DNA of 64,000 nucleotides from Acidovorax sp. (GTDB lineage: Bacteria; Pseudomonadota; Gammaproteobacteria; Burkholderiales; Burkholderiaceae_C), in contig NZ_JAPUDY010000099.1 of NCBI RefSeq assembly GCF_027492855.1, positions 1 to 64,000 of the forward strand, read 5' to 3'. Below are positions 51,723 to 63,789 of this stretch, in pieces. A program made the translations under genes and the position numbers. The notes under the pieces are model-generated. The model was not told the origin of the DNA, did no database searches, and was given only the letters and a program-made list of their open reading frames with translations. Every line of letters starts with the position of its first letter. Position 1 is the stretch's first letter.

Positions 51723-52670
51723 ATGTTCAAGAAACTGTGCACCACCTTGGCCCTTGGCCTGGGCCTCGCCACGGGCGCCACTGCCCAGGACATCAACTTC
51801 GGCATGATCTCGACCGAAGCCTCGCAAAACCTCAAGGCCGACTGGCAGCCGCTGCTGGACGACATGGCCAAGCAGACCGGTCTGAAGATCAACGCCTTCT
51901 TCGCGTCCGACTATGCCGGCCTCATCGAAGCCATGCGCTTCAACAAGATGCAGGTGGCCTGGTTGGGCAACAAGTCGGCCATGGAGGCCGTGGACCGCGC
52001 CAATGGTGAAGTCTTCGCGCAGATGGTCAACGCCGACGGTACCCAAGGCTATTACTCGCACCTCATCGTGCACAAGGACAGCCCCATGGCCACACTGGAC
52101 GATGTGCTCAAGCAAGGCAAGTCGCTGAGCTTTGGCAATGGCGACCCCAACTCCACCTCAGGCTTCCTGGTGCCCGGCTACTACGCCTTCGCGCAAAACA
52201 AGATCGACGCGAAGACGCACTTCAAGATCACGCGCAGCGCCAACCACGAGACCAACGCCCTGGCCGTGGCCAACAAGCAGGTTGATGTGGCCACCAATAA
52301 CAGCGAAAACCTCGAAAAACTCAAAGAGCGCCAGCCCGAGAAGTTCAAGGACATCAAGATCGTCTGGACATCTCCCTTGATCCCGCTCGACCCTCTGGTG
52401 CTGCGCAAGGACCTGCCCGAGCCGCTCAAGGCCAAGATCAAGGACTTCTTCTACAACTACGCCAAGACCGATGCGCGCGAGAAGGAGATCGTGATGAAGA
52501 TCTCCAAACTCTCGGGCTTCAAGCCTTCGACCAACGCGCAGCTCACGCCGATTCGCCAACTCGACCTGTTTGGCAAGCGCAACAAGATCGAGGCCGACGG
52601 CACGCTGGCCGACGCCGACAAGAAGACCCGCCTGGCCGAGATCGACCAGCAGCTGGCATCGCTGAAGTAA
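51723..52670 (+). CDS. phnD: Phosphonate ABC transporter binding protein
   Basis: A 315-residue periplasmic phosphonate-binding protein. The signal peptide ([18 protein letters not shown]) ends near residue 21. [14 protein letters not shown] opens the mature protein, and [23 protein letters not shown] and [15 protein letters not shown] are ligand-site segments of PhnD (Asp/Ser/Thr contacts). It lies between phnC and phnE in one unit. Confidence 0.96.
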   Translation: MFKKLCTTLALGLGLATGATAQDINFGMISTEASQNLKADWQPLLDDMAKQTGLKINAFFASDYAGLIEAMRFNKMQVAWLGNKSAMEAVDRANGEVFAQMVNADGTQGYYSHLIVHKDSPMATLDDVLKQGKSLSFGNGDPNSTSGFLVPGYYAFAQNKIDAKTHFKITRSANHETNALAVANKQVDVATNNSENLEKLKERQPEKFKDIKIVWTSPLIPLDPLVLRKDLPEPLKAKIKDFFYNYAKTDAREKEIVMKISKLSGFKPSTNAQLTPIRQLDLFGKRNKIEADGTLADADKKTRLAEIDQQLASLK

Positions 52671-52705
52671 TCCGTTTGTTTGTGTTTGCGGTCCAGGTGC
52701 CTTCC

Positions 52706-53512
52706 ATGTCTTCTGCTTTGAATCCTTCGCTGGCCACCCTGGCCCGCACCACGGCGCCCAAGCGCAGCCTGGCTTGGTATTTGTCCTGGGGCATCCTGCT
52801 GGTGCTCTTGGCGGCGTCGTGGAAGGGCGCCGACATGCGCCCGCTCGACCTGTGGAACGACTCGGGCAACATGGCCCGCTATGCGGCGGAGTTCTTTCCG
52901 CCCAACTTCGCGCAGTGGCCGATGTATGTGCAGGAGATGCTGGTCACGCTGCAGATCGCCTTGTGGGGCACGGCCCTGGCCGTGCTCACCGCCGTGCCGC
53001 TGGCGCTGCTGGCCTCGTCCAACATCGTGCCCTGGTGGGTGTACCAGCCGGTGCGCCGTGTGCTCGATGCGTTCCGCGCCATCAACGAAATGGTGTTCGC
53101 CATGCTGTTCGTGGTGGCCGTGGGCCTGGGGCCTTTCGCGGGCGTTCTGGCGCTGTGGATCCACACCTCGGGCACGCTGGCCAAGCTGTTTTCCGAAGCG
53201 GTCGAGGCCATCGACCCGCAGCCGGTGGAAGGCATCCGCTCCACCGGTGCGAGTGCGCTGCATGAAATCATCTACGGCGTGATCCCGCAGGTGATGCCGC
53301 TGTGGATCTCGTACACGCTCTACCGGTTCGAGGCCAACGTGCGCTCGGCCTCGGTGGTGGGCATGGTGGGCGCGGGCGGCATCGGCGTGGTGCTGTGGGA
53401 GATCATCCGGGGCTTCCAGTACGCCGAGACCTGCGCGGTGATGCTGATCATTGTGGTCAGCGTGAGCCTGATCGACGTGGTGTCTGCCCGTATCCGCAAG
53501 ACGATGATCTGA
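52706..53512 (+). CDS. phnE: Phosphonate ABC transporter permease
   Basis: A 268-residue inner-membrane permease with about six helices. The cytoplasmic EAA loop, the ATPase contact, reads [20 protein letters not shown] near residues 170-190, and [10 protein letters not shown] near 225 is typical of PhnE. ATG 52706 is preferred over a TTG at 52676. Only one phnE copy is present. It is the last phn gene and convergent with the extradiol dioxygenase gene. Confidence 0.95.
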   Translation: MSSALNPSLATLARTTAPKRSLAWYLSWGILLVLLAASWKGADMRPLDLWNDSGNMARYAAEFFPPNFAQWPMYVQEMLVTLQIALWGTALAVLTAVPLALLASSNIVPWWVYQPVRRVLDAFRAINEMVFAMLFVVAVGLGPFAGVLALWIHTSGTLAKLFSEAVEAIDPQPVEGIRSTGASALHEIIYGVIPQVMPLWISYTLYRFEANVRSASVVGMVGAGGIGVVLWEIIRGFQYAETCAVMLIIVVSVSLIDVVSARIRKTMI

Positions 53513-53540
53513 GGCCAGCCCTGGGGAAGGGCCTGGCTGG
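53512..53540. terminator. Possible hairpin between convergent phnE and dioxygenase genes
   Basis: CCAGCC (53515-53520) can pair with GGCTGG (53535-53540), and AGGCC with GGCCT nested or competing. It directly follows the phnE stop but has no T-run, so it is at best a weak terminator. Confidence 0.3.
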
Positions 53541-53544
53541 GTGC

Positions 53545-54411
53545 TCAGCGGAATTCCGGAATGTCGGGCACTGAGCCCCACATGCAGAACGACGTGGGGT
53601 GAAACGGAAACTGGCGCGGCGGTGCATCTGGATCGGTGACCATGCGCACGCCGCTCGAAAACTCATACACCATGCCGTCCGGTCCCTCGAAGTAGAGGAA
53701 CATCGCGCCAGAGGTCGGGTGCCTGCCCGGACCGAACACCACGCGGATGCCGCGTGACTGCAGCAGATACCAGGTCCGCATCAGGTCGTCGATGGAAGCC
53801 ACCTGGTGGTTGATATGCTGCACGCCCGCATGGGTTGAGGGAAACAGGGCGATCTTGTGATGTACCTCGTCGATGCGCAGCAGCGGCGCGGCTCCGATGC
53901 GGTCGCTGACTTTGGCACTGAGGACCGTGGTCCAGAAGCGCTCGTCACGCGCCGGATCGATGGTGCGCAGCCCCACGTGCGAAAAACCGGTGTTCCCCGT
54001 GTCTCGTGCCGGGAAGAAGCGCACACCACTGTGAAAGGGCGCAACCGCCAGCTCGATGGCATTGCCGCTCGGGTCCGAAAATCCGATGAAGGCCCGCACG
54101 CGCCGCTGCTCGCACTCGTCGGGCCGGCCTTCATGCACTGCATGGCCCAGCCGTTCCAACTCGGCCGCCGCCAACTGCAGCGCATCCATGGAGGCCACCT
54201 CGAAGCCGGTGGTGTGGCTTGCAGGATCTCCGTCAAAGTACACCAGCGTCTGTTCGCGTGCATCGCTGCGAAAGCCCACCGCCATGCCATGCCGGGGAGG
54301 CCCGTAACGCTGGCCCTCGCGCAGGCCCAGGATGTCGCTGGCGTAGCGGCAGGCACCATCGAGGTCACGGGTGCCCAGGCGCACGTAGCAGATGTCTTTG
54401 AGTGCAATCAT
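53545..54411 (-). CDS. Extradiol ring-cleavage dioxygenase, VOC superfamily
   Basis: A 288-residue protein with two VOC modules (about residues 5-120 and 140-265) like type I extradiol dioxygenases such as biphenyl-2,3-diol dioxygenase. The Fe-binding triad is visible in the second module: His in FSHVGLR (near 145), His in QHINHQV (near 205) and Glu in VYEFSSG (near 255). It should open a catechol-like ring next to the hydroxyls. It is in the same direction as the Bug receptor and LysR genes upstream, 69 bases after the receptor. Substrate unknown. Confidence 0.87.
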   Translation of the reverse strand: MIALKDICYVRLGTRDLDGACRYASDILGLREGQRYGPPRHGMAVGFRSDAREQTLVYFDGDPASHTTGFEVASMDALQLAAAELERLGHAVHEGRPDECEQRRVRAFIGFSDPSGNAIELAVAPFHSGVRFFPARDTGNTGFSHVGLRTIDPARDERFWTTVLSAKVSDRIGAAPLLRIDEVHHKIALFPSTHAGVQHINHQVASIDDLMRTWYLLQSRGIRVVFGPGRHPTSGAMFLYFEGPDGMVYEFSSGVRMVTDPDAPPRQFPFHPTSFCMWGSVPDIPEFR

Positions 54412-54480
54412 GTTGGGTGTCCTGTCTCGCTGCTCTTGGTCTGCAGGGCGCTTTTTTGCCGCCCTTTCCCGCTGTTCGGT

Positions 54481-55530
54481 TCAGTTCAGTTTCAGCTTGG
54501 CATCGGCGATCACGCGGCCCCATAGCTGCGTTTCGCGGCCGATGTACTCGGCGAATTCGTCCGGACTTTGGTCCAGACGGTTGTAGCCCAGCGTGCGGTA
54601 GCGGTCCATGAGGTCTGGCGTGGACAGCACTTCGGTGGCGTCAGCCGCAATCTTTTCGCGCAGCGCCTTGGGGGTGCCTCGGGGCGCGAACAGGCCAAAC
54701 CAGGCGTTGGCCACGAAGTCCTTGGCGTAGGTAGAACCCGCCATGCCGGGAACGCCAGGCGCAAAGGGTGATGGCTGCGGTGCCGCCACGCCCACAAAGC
54801 GAATACGGCCTGATTTCTCCATGGGCCCGGCGCTGGCCAGGCTGCCCAGCGCCCACTGGATCTCGCCGGTGGCCACGGCCGCGAACAGTTGTGGAATCTC
54901 CTTGTAGGGCACATGCGTCATGCGTGTGTTGCTGGCAGCAAGCAGCCTGAGCGCACCCAGGTGACCGGGGCTGCCCGGTCCCCATGATCCGTAGGTGATG
55001 CGGTCCGGTGCAGCCTGGGCAGCACGCACGATGTCGTCGATCGATTTGAAGGGGCTGTCCTTGGCCACGGCCACGAAGAAGTCGGTCTGCAGGGTGGGAC
55101 GGATCGGCTCGAAGTCGCGCACTGGTTCGTAGGGCAGGCGGCTGTACAGGTGGATGTTGGAGGTCAGCATGGTGCTGTCCAAATGGATCAGCTCATGGCC
55201 GTCCGATGCGGCGCTGCGTGTGGCATTGAAGGCCACGACACCGTTGCCGCCGGGCTTGTTGTCCACGATGACCGGCTGGCCCCAGCGGCGTGCAAGCTGC
55301 TCGGCCACCAGGCGCAGGGAGACGTCCGGCCCGCTGCCGGCCGAGGCGGCCGTGGTGATCTTGACCGGCTTGCTGGGCCAGGCCATGGCGGAAGTCGGCA
55401 TGTGCAGCCAAGCGGCAGTGCTGGACAGGCCCAGCGCCAGAGCCTGGCGGCGGGACAGGGACAAAGAATGTGGTGGCTGCGCGTCTTGCGCTGAGGGCAC
55501 CAGGCGGCAAGCGCCGAAGAGGGGTTTCAT
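54481..55530 (-). CDS. Bug/TctC family solute-binding receptor
   Basis: A 349-residue periplasmic receptor. A signal region with SRRQALALGLSSTAA ends near AMAWPSKP (about residue 50), making an unusually long leader. VDNKPGGNGVVA, TYGSWGPGSPGHLG and THVPYKEIPQLFAAV are Bug landmarks. It probably binds an aromatic or heteroaromatic carboxylate for the adjacent degradation genes, inferred from position. AAGGA precedes ATG 55530; the frame is open further upstream without homology. Confidence 0.9.
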   Translation of the reverse strand: MKPLFGACRLVPSAQDAQPPHSLSLSRRQALALGLSSTAAWLHMPTSAMAWPSKPVKITTAASAGSGPDVSLRLVAEQLARRWGQPVIVDNKPGGNGVVAFNATRSAASDGHELIHLDSTMLTSNIHLYSRLPYEPVRDFEPIRPTLQTDFFVAVAKDSPFKSIDDIVRAAQAAPDRITYGSWGPGSPGHLGALRLLAASNTRMTHVPYKEIPQLFAAVATGEIQWALGSLASAGPMEKSGRIRFVGVAAPQPSPFAPGVPGMAGSTYAKDFVANAWFGLFAPRGTPKALREKIAADATEVLSTPDLMDRYRTLGYNRLDQSPDEFAEYIGRETQLWGRVIADAKLKLN

Positions 55531-55641
55531 GGATCGGTTTCCTTGTAGCTGCGTCGGACATGGGGGAGATGCCTTACTTTTGTACTGACGCGCTACGGTC
55601 TTGACCAGAGGCAAGACCAGCAAGACCGATCGAAATAGCAC

Positions 55642-56562
55642 TTAAACCGTGTTCTGGCCTGCGTATTTTGTGAACAGCTTCAAGAATGCTTCAGCCGCCA
55701 TTGAAAATGGCCGTGCGCGGGTGCACAGCGCAACGATTTCGCGCGTCACCACAGGATCCGTCAGCGGCACCGAGGCCACGCGTTGTCCATCCACCCGTGC
55801 CAGGCTATAGGCTGGCAGCACCGAAACACCCAGGCCCGCCGCCACAAGGCCGACAGCGGTCTGTATGTTGGCCACCTCGAACGCGGGCTTGAGCCGCAAG
55901 GTGAGTTGGCCCAGCGACTGGTCGGCCAGGCGCCTGAGGCCCGTGCCCGAGGTCAGCAAAATCAGGTTCTGGTCCGTCAGGTCGCCCCAACGGATTTCGC
56001 GCCGCTCGGCCAGCGGGTGGTCGGGGCTGCAGGCCAGCACCAACGTGTCTTTGTAGAGCACCTGAGACACCAGGTCCGTGGAGGCCAGGTCGGCGGTGCA
56101 GATGCCGAAGTCCGACTTGCCTTCGCGCACGTGGGCCACGACCTGGTCCACAGGTGCATCCACCAAGGTCACGGTGACGTTTGGGAACTGCTCGCGAAAC
56201 CGCGCAATGACCTCGGGAACGAGGCTGGCCGCCAGCAGTGGCGAGGTCACGACCGAGAGCCGCTCGCTCTTGCGCCGTTTGCTCTCCTGCAGCGTCTGCA
56301 GGCCCGAATCGAGTGCGAAGAATACGTCGCGCACCGTGGGTAAAAACTGGCGGCCCGCCTCCGTCAGCTCGATGCGGCGGGTGGTGCGCTCGAACAGGCG
56401 CACGCCGAGTTCTTCCTCCAGCGTGCGCACGAGCATCGACAGCGCCGAGATCGTGAGGTGCATGCGTGCTGCCGCACGGGTCATGGTGCCTTCATGCGCG
56501 ACGAGCCAGAACGCGCGCAACTGGCGCAGGCTGAGGTTGGAGGGGTTGTCCAGGAGATCCAT
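55642..56562 (-). CDS. LysR family transcriptional regulator
   Basis: A 306-residue LysR regulator. The N-terminal winged helix reads LSLRQLRAFWLVAHEGTMTRAAARMHLTISALSMLVRTLEEELG, split here by normal family variation; the effector domain (about 95-300) includes VVTSPLLAASLVPEVI and GLGVSVLPAYSLA. It is divergent from the molybdenum hydroxylase operon with an 82-base gap and precedes the Bug and dioxygenase genes on its own strand, so it likely controls both sides in response to the substrate or an intermediate. Confidence 0.94.
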   Translation of the reverse strand: MDLLDNPSNLSLRQLRAFWLVAHEGTMTRAAARMHLTISALSMLVRTLEEELGVRLFERTTRRIELTEAGRQFLPTVRDVFFALDSGLQTLQESKRRKSERLSVVTSPLLAASLVPEVIARFREQFPNVTVTLVDAPVDQVVAHVREGKSDFGICTADLASTDLVSQVLYKDTLVLACSPDHPLAERREIRWGDLTDQNLILLTSGTGLRRLADQSLGQLTLRLKPAFEVANIQTAVGLVAAGLGVSVLPAYSLARVDGQRVASVPLTDPVVTREIVALCTRARPFSMAAEAFLKLFTKYAGQNTV

Positions 56563-56644
56563 GGCGTGATTGTGTCGGCAAACTTCAAAGTCTTTCAAAA
56601 TTATGCGATTGCCCGGCGAGGAGTGCGCCGGTCTAATCTGTTGC

Positions 56645-58771
56645 ATGTTGAAACCGGCTTTTGCCCCCCTTCGCCGCGAAGACCCCGCACTGCTCACGGG
56701 CCGTGGGCAGTACACCGGCGACGTGGTGGCCGAGGGCGCGCTGCATGCGGTTTTCGTGCGCTCGCCCTTGCCGCATGGTCGGCTGCGCTCTATCGATGCG
56801 CATGCCGCCGGACTGATTGAGGGCGTGGCCGCGGTGCTGACGGCTACCAGTCTGTTGCCTGATTCGGAGGCGGATCGTGTGGTCTGCATGCCCCCACACA
56901 ATTCCCTGTTGCCTGTGGCCGAGGTGCCGCGCATCGAACCGCTGGCGCGGGACGAGGTGGTTTATGTCGGCCAGCCTGTGGCGCTGGTGCTTGCCCACTC
57001 GTTGGCGCATGCGCAGCACGCCGCGTCGTGTGTGCAACTGGATATTGAACCGCTAGCGCCGGTGCTGGACTTCGATGGCACACAACCCGTGACCGAGGTG
57101 GCGCACCACTTCAAGTCCTCGGATGCTCTGCCCGCCGCCGCTTGCGAGGTGCAGGCCACGTTGGAGGTGCCGCGCGTGTTGGCTTTGTCGATGGAGCCAC
57201 GCGGCATGGTGGTGCAGTGGCACGGCGATGCCGCGCAAGCCCGCATCACGGTCCATCTCGGCACGCAATCTCCCTCACGCGCGCAGACAGATATTGCAGC
57301 CGCGCTCGGTTGGGAAGCAGCACACGTGCGCGTCATCACCGGCAACGTAGGTGGCGCGTTCGGCGCCAAGTCTTCACTGTGTCCGGAGGACCTTGCCATC
57401 GTGTTGGCTGCGCGCCGCCTGGGTGCTTCGGTGCGCTGGATATCGACGCGCTCGGACGAGTTCACCTCCGGCATGCATGGCCGTGGTGCACGCTTGGGCG
57501 GCCGGTTGTCCGTCACGGCTGAAGGGCGCTTTGTCGCGCTGCAGGCCGGGTTGCACTTTACCCTCGGTGCCTGGCTGCCATTTTCAGCGGTGGTGCCGCT
57601 TCGCAATACGGCCCGCATCCTGCCGGGCCCGTACCACGTTGCACGGCTTGACGTGCAGGGCCGCGCTGGCCTGGCCCATACCGCGCCGGTCACGATCTAC
57701 CGCGGCGCGGGCCGGCCCGAAGCGGCACTGCTGATGGAGACACTGGTCGAGCAGGCGGCGCGGGCTGCGGGCATCGACCCGGTGGAATTGCGCCAGCGCA
57801 ATCTGGTGGAGGCGGCGGACATGCCCTACACCACGCCCACCGGCGAGGTGCTGGACAGCGGTGACTACCGGCGCGCGCTTCAGCTCGCTTGCGAGCGCTT
57901 CGGCTACGAAGAACAGCGGGCGTTGCAGCGTCAACGCCGCGCCGATGGTGAAGTGGTGGGCATAGGCCTCGCGCTCTACATCGAGCCCTGCGGCGTGGGC
58001 TGGGAATCAGCGCGGGTGGACTGGCATGAAGACGGCCGCGTGACCGTGGCCACCGGATCGCCTGCGCAGGGCCAGGGCCATGGGACCACCTATGCGCGCA
58101 TTGCGGCCGAAGCGCTGGACCTTGCCGAAGACGCCATCACCGTGATCTATGGGGACACGGCCTTGTGTCCGCCGGGCGTGGGGGCACTTGCCAGCCGCAG
58201 CACGGCCATCGCGGGCAGTGCCATCGTGCAGGCCTGCCGCGACCTGGTGGCGCGGCGCGCGGCGGGCGACGTGCTGCCTCTGACTTCTGCAGGCCGCTTC
58301 ACGGCGGGCGAAGCCTGGAGCTATGGCTGCGTGATCGCACGCATGGCCATCGACCGCGACACGGGCCGCCCGGCCATCGAACAGATCACCTGGGCCGACG
58401 ATGCGGGTCATATCGTCCACCCTGAGCTGGCCAAGGGCCAATTGATTGGGGGGCTCGCCCAGGGCCTGGGCCAAGCCATGCTGGAGCGCCTGGTCTATGA
58501 CGGTGCGGGCCAGCTCGTGACCGGATCGCTCATGGACTACGCCGCGCCGCGCGCCGACGACATGCCGCCCATCGATATCCAGAGTTTTTCCATACCCAGC
58601 CCGCACAACCTGCTGGGCGCCAAGGGCGTCGGCGAGGCCGGTTGTATTGGCGTACCGGCCGCCCTGATGAATGCGGCGCGCGATGCGCTGTCGCCGCTTG
58701 GCGAATGCCCACTGCAATTCCCGCTTACCTCCGAACAGCTCTGGCGCGCAATGAGCGGCCAGAGTTCCTGA
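56645..58771 (+). CDS. Molybdenum hydroxylase large subunit, shortened
   Basis: A 708-residue molybdopterin subunit of the xanthine dehydrogenase/CO dehydrogenase family. GRGQYTGDV starts the a/b-hammerhead domain; GNVGGAFGAKS near residue 240, IYRGAGRPEA near 355 and the catalytic-Glu loop GAKGVGEAG near 660 are intact. Compared with relatives (about 770-800), some 75 residues seem missing near residue 540, between ACRDLVARR and AGRFTAGEAWSYG. It hydroxylates an unknown (hetero)aromatic with water as oxygen source. First gene of a six-gene operon. Confidence 0.9.
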   Translation: MLKPAFAPLRREDPALLTGRGQYTGDVVAEGALHAVFVRSPLPHGRLRSIDAHAAGLIEGVAAVLTATSLLPDSEADRVVCMPPHNSLLPVAEVPRIEPLARDEVVYVGQPVALVLAHSLAHAQHAASCVQLDIEPLAPVLDFDGTQPVTEVAHHFKSSDALPAAACEVQATLEVPRVLALSMEPRGMVVQWHGDAAQARITVHLGTQSPSRAQTDIAAALGWEAAHVRVITGNVGGAFGAKSSLCPEDLAIVLAARRLGASVRWISTRSDEFTSGMHGRGARLGGRLSVTAEGRFVALQAGLHFTLGAWLPFSAVVPLRNTARILPGPYHVARLDVQGRAGLAHTAPVTIYRGAGRPEAALLMETLVEQAARAAGIDPVELRQRNLVEAADMPYTTPTGEVLDSGDYRRALQLACERFGYEEQRALQRQRRADGEVVGIGLALYIEPCGVGWESARVDWHEDGRVTVATGSPAQGQGHGTTYARIAAEALDLAEDAITVIYGDTALCPPGVGALASRSTAIAGSAIVQACRDLVARRAAGDVLPLTSAGRFTAGEAWSYGCVIARMAIDRDTGRPAIEQITWADDAGHIVHPELAKGQLIGGLAQGLGQAMLERLVYDGAGQLVTGSLMDYAAPRADDMPPIDIQSFSIPSPHNLLGAKGVGEAGCIGVPAALMNAARDALSPLGECPLQFPLTSEQLWRAMSGQSS

Positions 58772-58798
58772 AACCGTGTTTTGAAAAGGAAAAAAGTG

Positions 58799-59779
58799 AT
58801 GGACTACAAAAGATCTGAAGCCAAAGAATACGCCCGCGAGCACTTTGTCGGAGTGTGGGCCGCCAACCTCACGCCTTTCGACGAGGCGCTGCGCATCGAC
58901 GAGAAGGCCTTGCGCCAGAATCTGGACCACTGGATCCGCGACCTCCAATTGGGCGGCCTGTTCATCGCGGGCAAGCAGGCCGAGTTCTTCTCCATGTCGG
59001 TGGATGAGCGCAAGCGCCTGATCTCGCTGTCGGTCGAGGCCGCGCAGGCCGCTGGCGACCGTGGTGGCATTGGCCGCTGCGGCATCGTGGCATCGTGCTC
59101 GGACACCAATCTCGACCTGGTGATCGACCTCGCACGCCACTCGGCCAACGTCGGTGCGGACTACGTGATCGTGCACAGCCCGGTGCTGCATTTCGGCGCG
59201 GACACGGAAGAGACGATCTACGAGTACTACCGCTACCTCTCTGAGCAGTTGGACATTGGCATCGCCATGTGGAACCACCCCGACTGCGGCTACACCATGA
59301 GCCCTGAGCTGTGCAACCGCATCGCCGACCTGCCCAACATCGTGGCCATCAAGTACAGCGCCGACCGGGCCAGCTACAAACGCCTGACCGAGCTCGCAGG
59401 TCACAAAATTCAGGTCAGCAACCCCTCCGAAGAGGACTGGCTGGACAACATCATCGAGCTCAACTGGAAGCTCTACCTGTGCTCTACGCCGCCGTTCCTG
59501 CTGCAGACAAAGGTGGACCAGCGCATGAATGAATACACCCGGCTCGCATTCGCAGGCAAGCATGAAGAGGCGCGCAAGGTGCGCGACAGCCTGGAGCCCG
59601 TGCGTGCTGCCCTGCGCGCCAGCAAGCCCGTGGGCAAGCCGCAGGCACATGCCAAGGCCTGGCAGGATCTTCTGGGCCAGCATGGCGGCCGAGTGCGCCG
59701 GCCACTGCTCAACCTGACAGAGGCCGAACTGGCGGCCACGCGCGAAGCCTTTGCTGGCTGCGGTCTGCGCTTGTCCTGA
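58799..59779 (+). CDS. Dihydrodipicolinate synthase-like aldolase with altered active site
   Basis: A 326-residue TIM-barrel protein of the DHDPS/NAL superfamily. The Schiff-base lysine is K185 in VAIKYSA. The usual catalytic Tyr of YNxP is Trp158 in MWNHPDCG, and the GTTGE loop reads GKQAEF. These changes argue against lysine synthesis and for a catabolic pyruvate-type aldolase or hydratase-aldolase. AAAGGA before 58799 sets the start; an upstream TTG is less likely. It sits between the hydroxylase large and small subunit genes. Confidence 0.87.
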   Translation: MDYKRSEAKEYAREHFVGVWAANLTPFDEALRIDEKALRQNLDHWIRDLQLGGLFIAGKQAEFFSMSVDERKRLISLSVEAAQAAGDRGGIGRCGIVASCSDTNLDLVIDLARHSANVGADYVIVHSPVLHFGADTEETIYEYYRYLSEQLDIGIAMWNHPDCGYTMSPELCNRIADLPNIVAIKYSADRASYKRLTELAGHKIQVSNPSEEDWLDNIIELNWKLYLCSTPPFLLQTKVDQRMNEYTRLAFAGKHEEARKVRDSLEPVRAALRASKPVGKPQAHAKAWQDLLGQHGGRVRRPLLNLTEAELAATREAFAGCGLRLS

Positions 59780-59792
59780 TCAACACCATAGG

Positions 59793-60295
59793 ATGAAGCC
59801 GGGCATGCAGGAAGTGCAGATCCAAGTCAACGGCAGCGCGTGCAGCGTGCAGGTCGAACCGGGCACGTTGCTGGTGGACTGCCTGCGCGGGCCGCTGGGT
59901 CTGTGCGGCACCCACCAGGGTTGCGACACGGCCCAGTGTGGTGCCTGCACGGTACAGGTGGATGGCCGGGCCGTGAAGTCGTGCAACGTGCTGGCCGTGC
60001 AGGTGGCTGGTCGTGCGGTGCGCACCGTCGAAGGGCTGGCTCCGGCACAAGACCGGTTGCACCCCATGCAGCAGGCGTTCAGCAAGCACCATGCGCTGCA
60101 ATGTGGCTTTTGCACGCCGGGTTTTCTGATGCGCGCGGTGTCGATGGCTGACGAGCCCGAGGCCTTGTGCGATCCCATCGATCCCCACTGGGTGCGCCAT
60201 GCCCTGGGCGGCAACTTGTGCCGCTGCACGGGCTACGAGGGCATCGTCCACGCGGTCTGCGAAGGCCTGGTGGCAATGCGCCGGGCAGGGGCGGC

Positions 60296-60299
<4 letters not shown>
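59793..60299 (+). CDS. Molybdenum hydroxylase small 2Fe-2S subunit
   Basis: A 168-residue iron-sulfur subunit. The plant-ferredoxin-type cluster ligands are in CGTHQGCDTAQCGAC (near residues 40-55) plus a downstream Cys in KSCNV, and the second cluster in CGFCTPG and CRCTGYEG. It passes electrons from molybdenum to FAD. ATG 59793 or 59805 may be the start. Its end overlaps the next gene (ATGA). Confidence 0.94.
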
Positions 60300-63215
<2,916 letters not shown>

Positions 63216-63230
63216 CGCAGAGGGTGTCGC

Positions 63231-63719
63231 TCAGTCGGTTTTGCCCGCGTTCACCCAGGCAAGGTCCAGCGGCCGGTCTTCGAACTCGGTGTTGAGCACC
63301 ACGGTGCTGGTGGTGCGGGCCACGCCGTCGATGGCCTTGATCTCGTAGATCACGTCTTCCAGCGCGCGCGCGTGGGTGGTGCGGATCTTGGCCAAAAAGT
63401 CGTATTCGCCCGCCACGCTGTGCAGCTCTTCCACCTGGGGCATGGCGCGCAGGCGGGGGGCCACGTCGCGGCAGTGGATGCCGCCATCGTTGCGGATGGC
63501 CACGAAGGCGGTGAAATTCAAGCCCACGCGCTCCGGGTCCACGCTGATCGAAAAGCGGCGGATCACGCCCTTGTCCAGCAGCTTCTTCACGCGCTCATGC
63601 ACGGCGGCAGTGGACAGCCCCACCTCCGCTCCCACGTCGGCATAGGAACGTCGGCCATCTGCCCCCAGTGCCGAAATAATTCTGGCGTCCATGTCATCTG
63701 TCTGAATATTTGCTTGCAT
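63231..63719 (-). CDS. Lrp/AsnC family transcriptional regulator
   Basis: A 162-residue regulator. The helix-turn-helix is at about residues 10-55 (LGADGRRSYADVGAEVGLSTAAVHERVK region) and the RAM effector domain follows with VEELHSVAGEYDFLAKI. Lrp-type proteins sense amino acids. It is divergent from a DMT exporter gene with a 70-base gap and probably controls it. ATG 63719 is chosen; an internal ATG at 63692 is possible. Confidence 0.93.
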   Translation of the reverse strand: MQANIQTDDMDARIISALGADGRRSYADVGAEVGLSTAAVHERVKKLLDKGVIRRFSISVDPERVGLNFTAFVAIRNDGGIHCRDVAPRLRAMPQVEELHSVAGEYDFLAKIRTTHARALEDVIYEIKAIDGVARTTSTVVLNTEFEDRPLDLAWVNAGKTD

Positions 63720-63789
63720 AGTCGCCTGATTTTGGTAAAAATTCCGAAAACCTTGTGGTTTCCATAAATTATTCGGTGAAGTAAAGAAT

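Noticed and set aside
54445..54465. AGGGCG/CGCCCT hairpin between the dioxygenase and Bug receptor genes
   Set aside because: The stem is only six pairs with a nine-base loop, and there is no T-run in the direction of transcription, so it was not called a terminator.
58007..59683. A 558-codon minus-strand frame across the hydroxylase and aldolase genes
   Set aside because: It is antisense to two clear genes, with no recognisable family or ribosome site.
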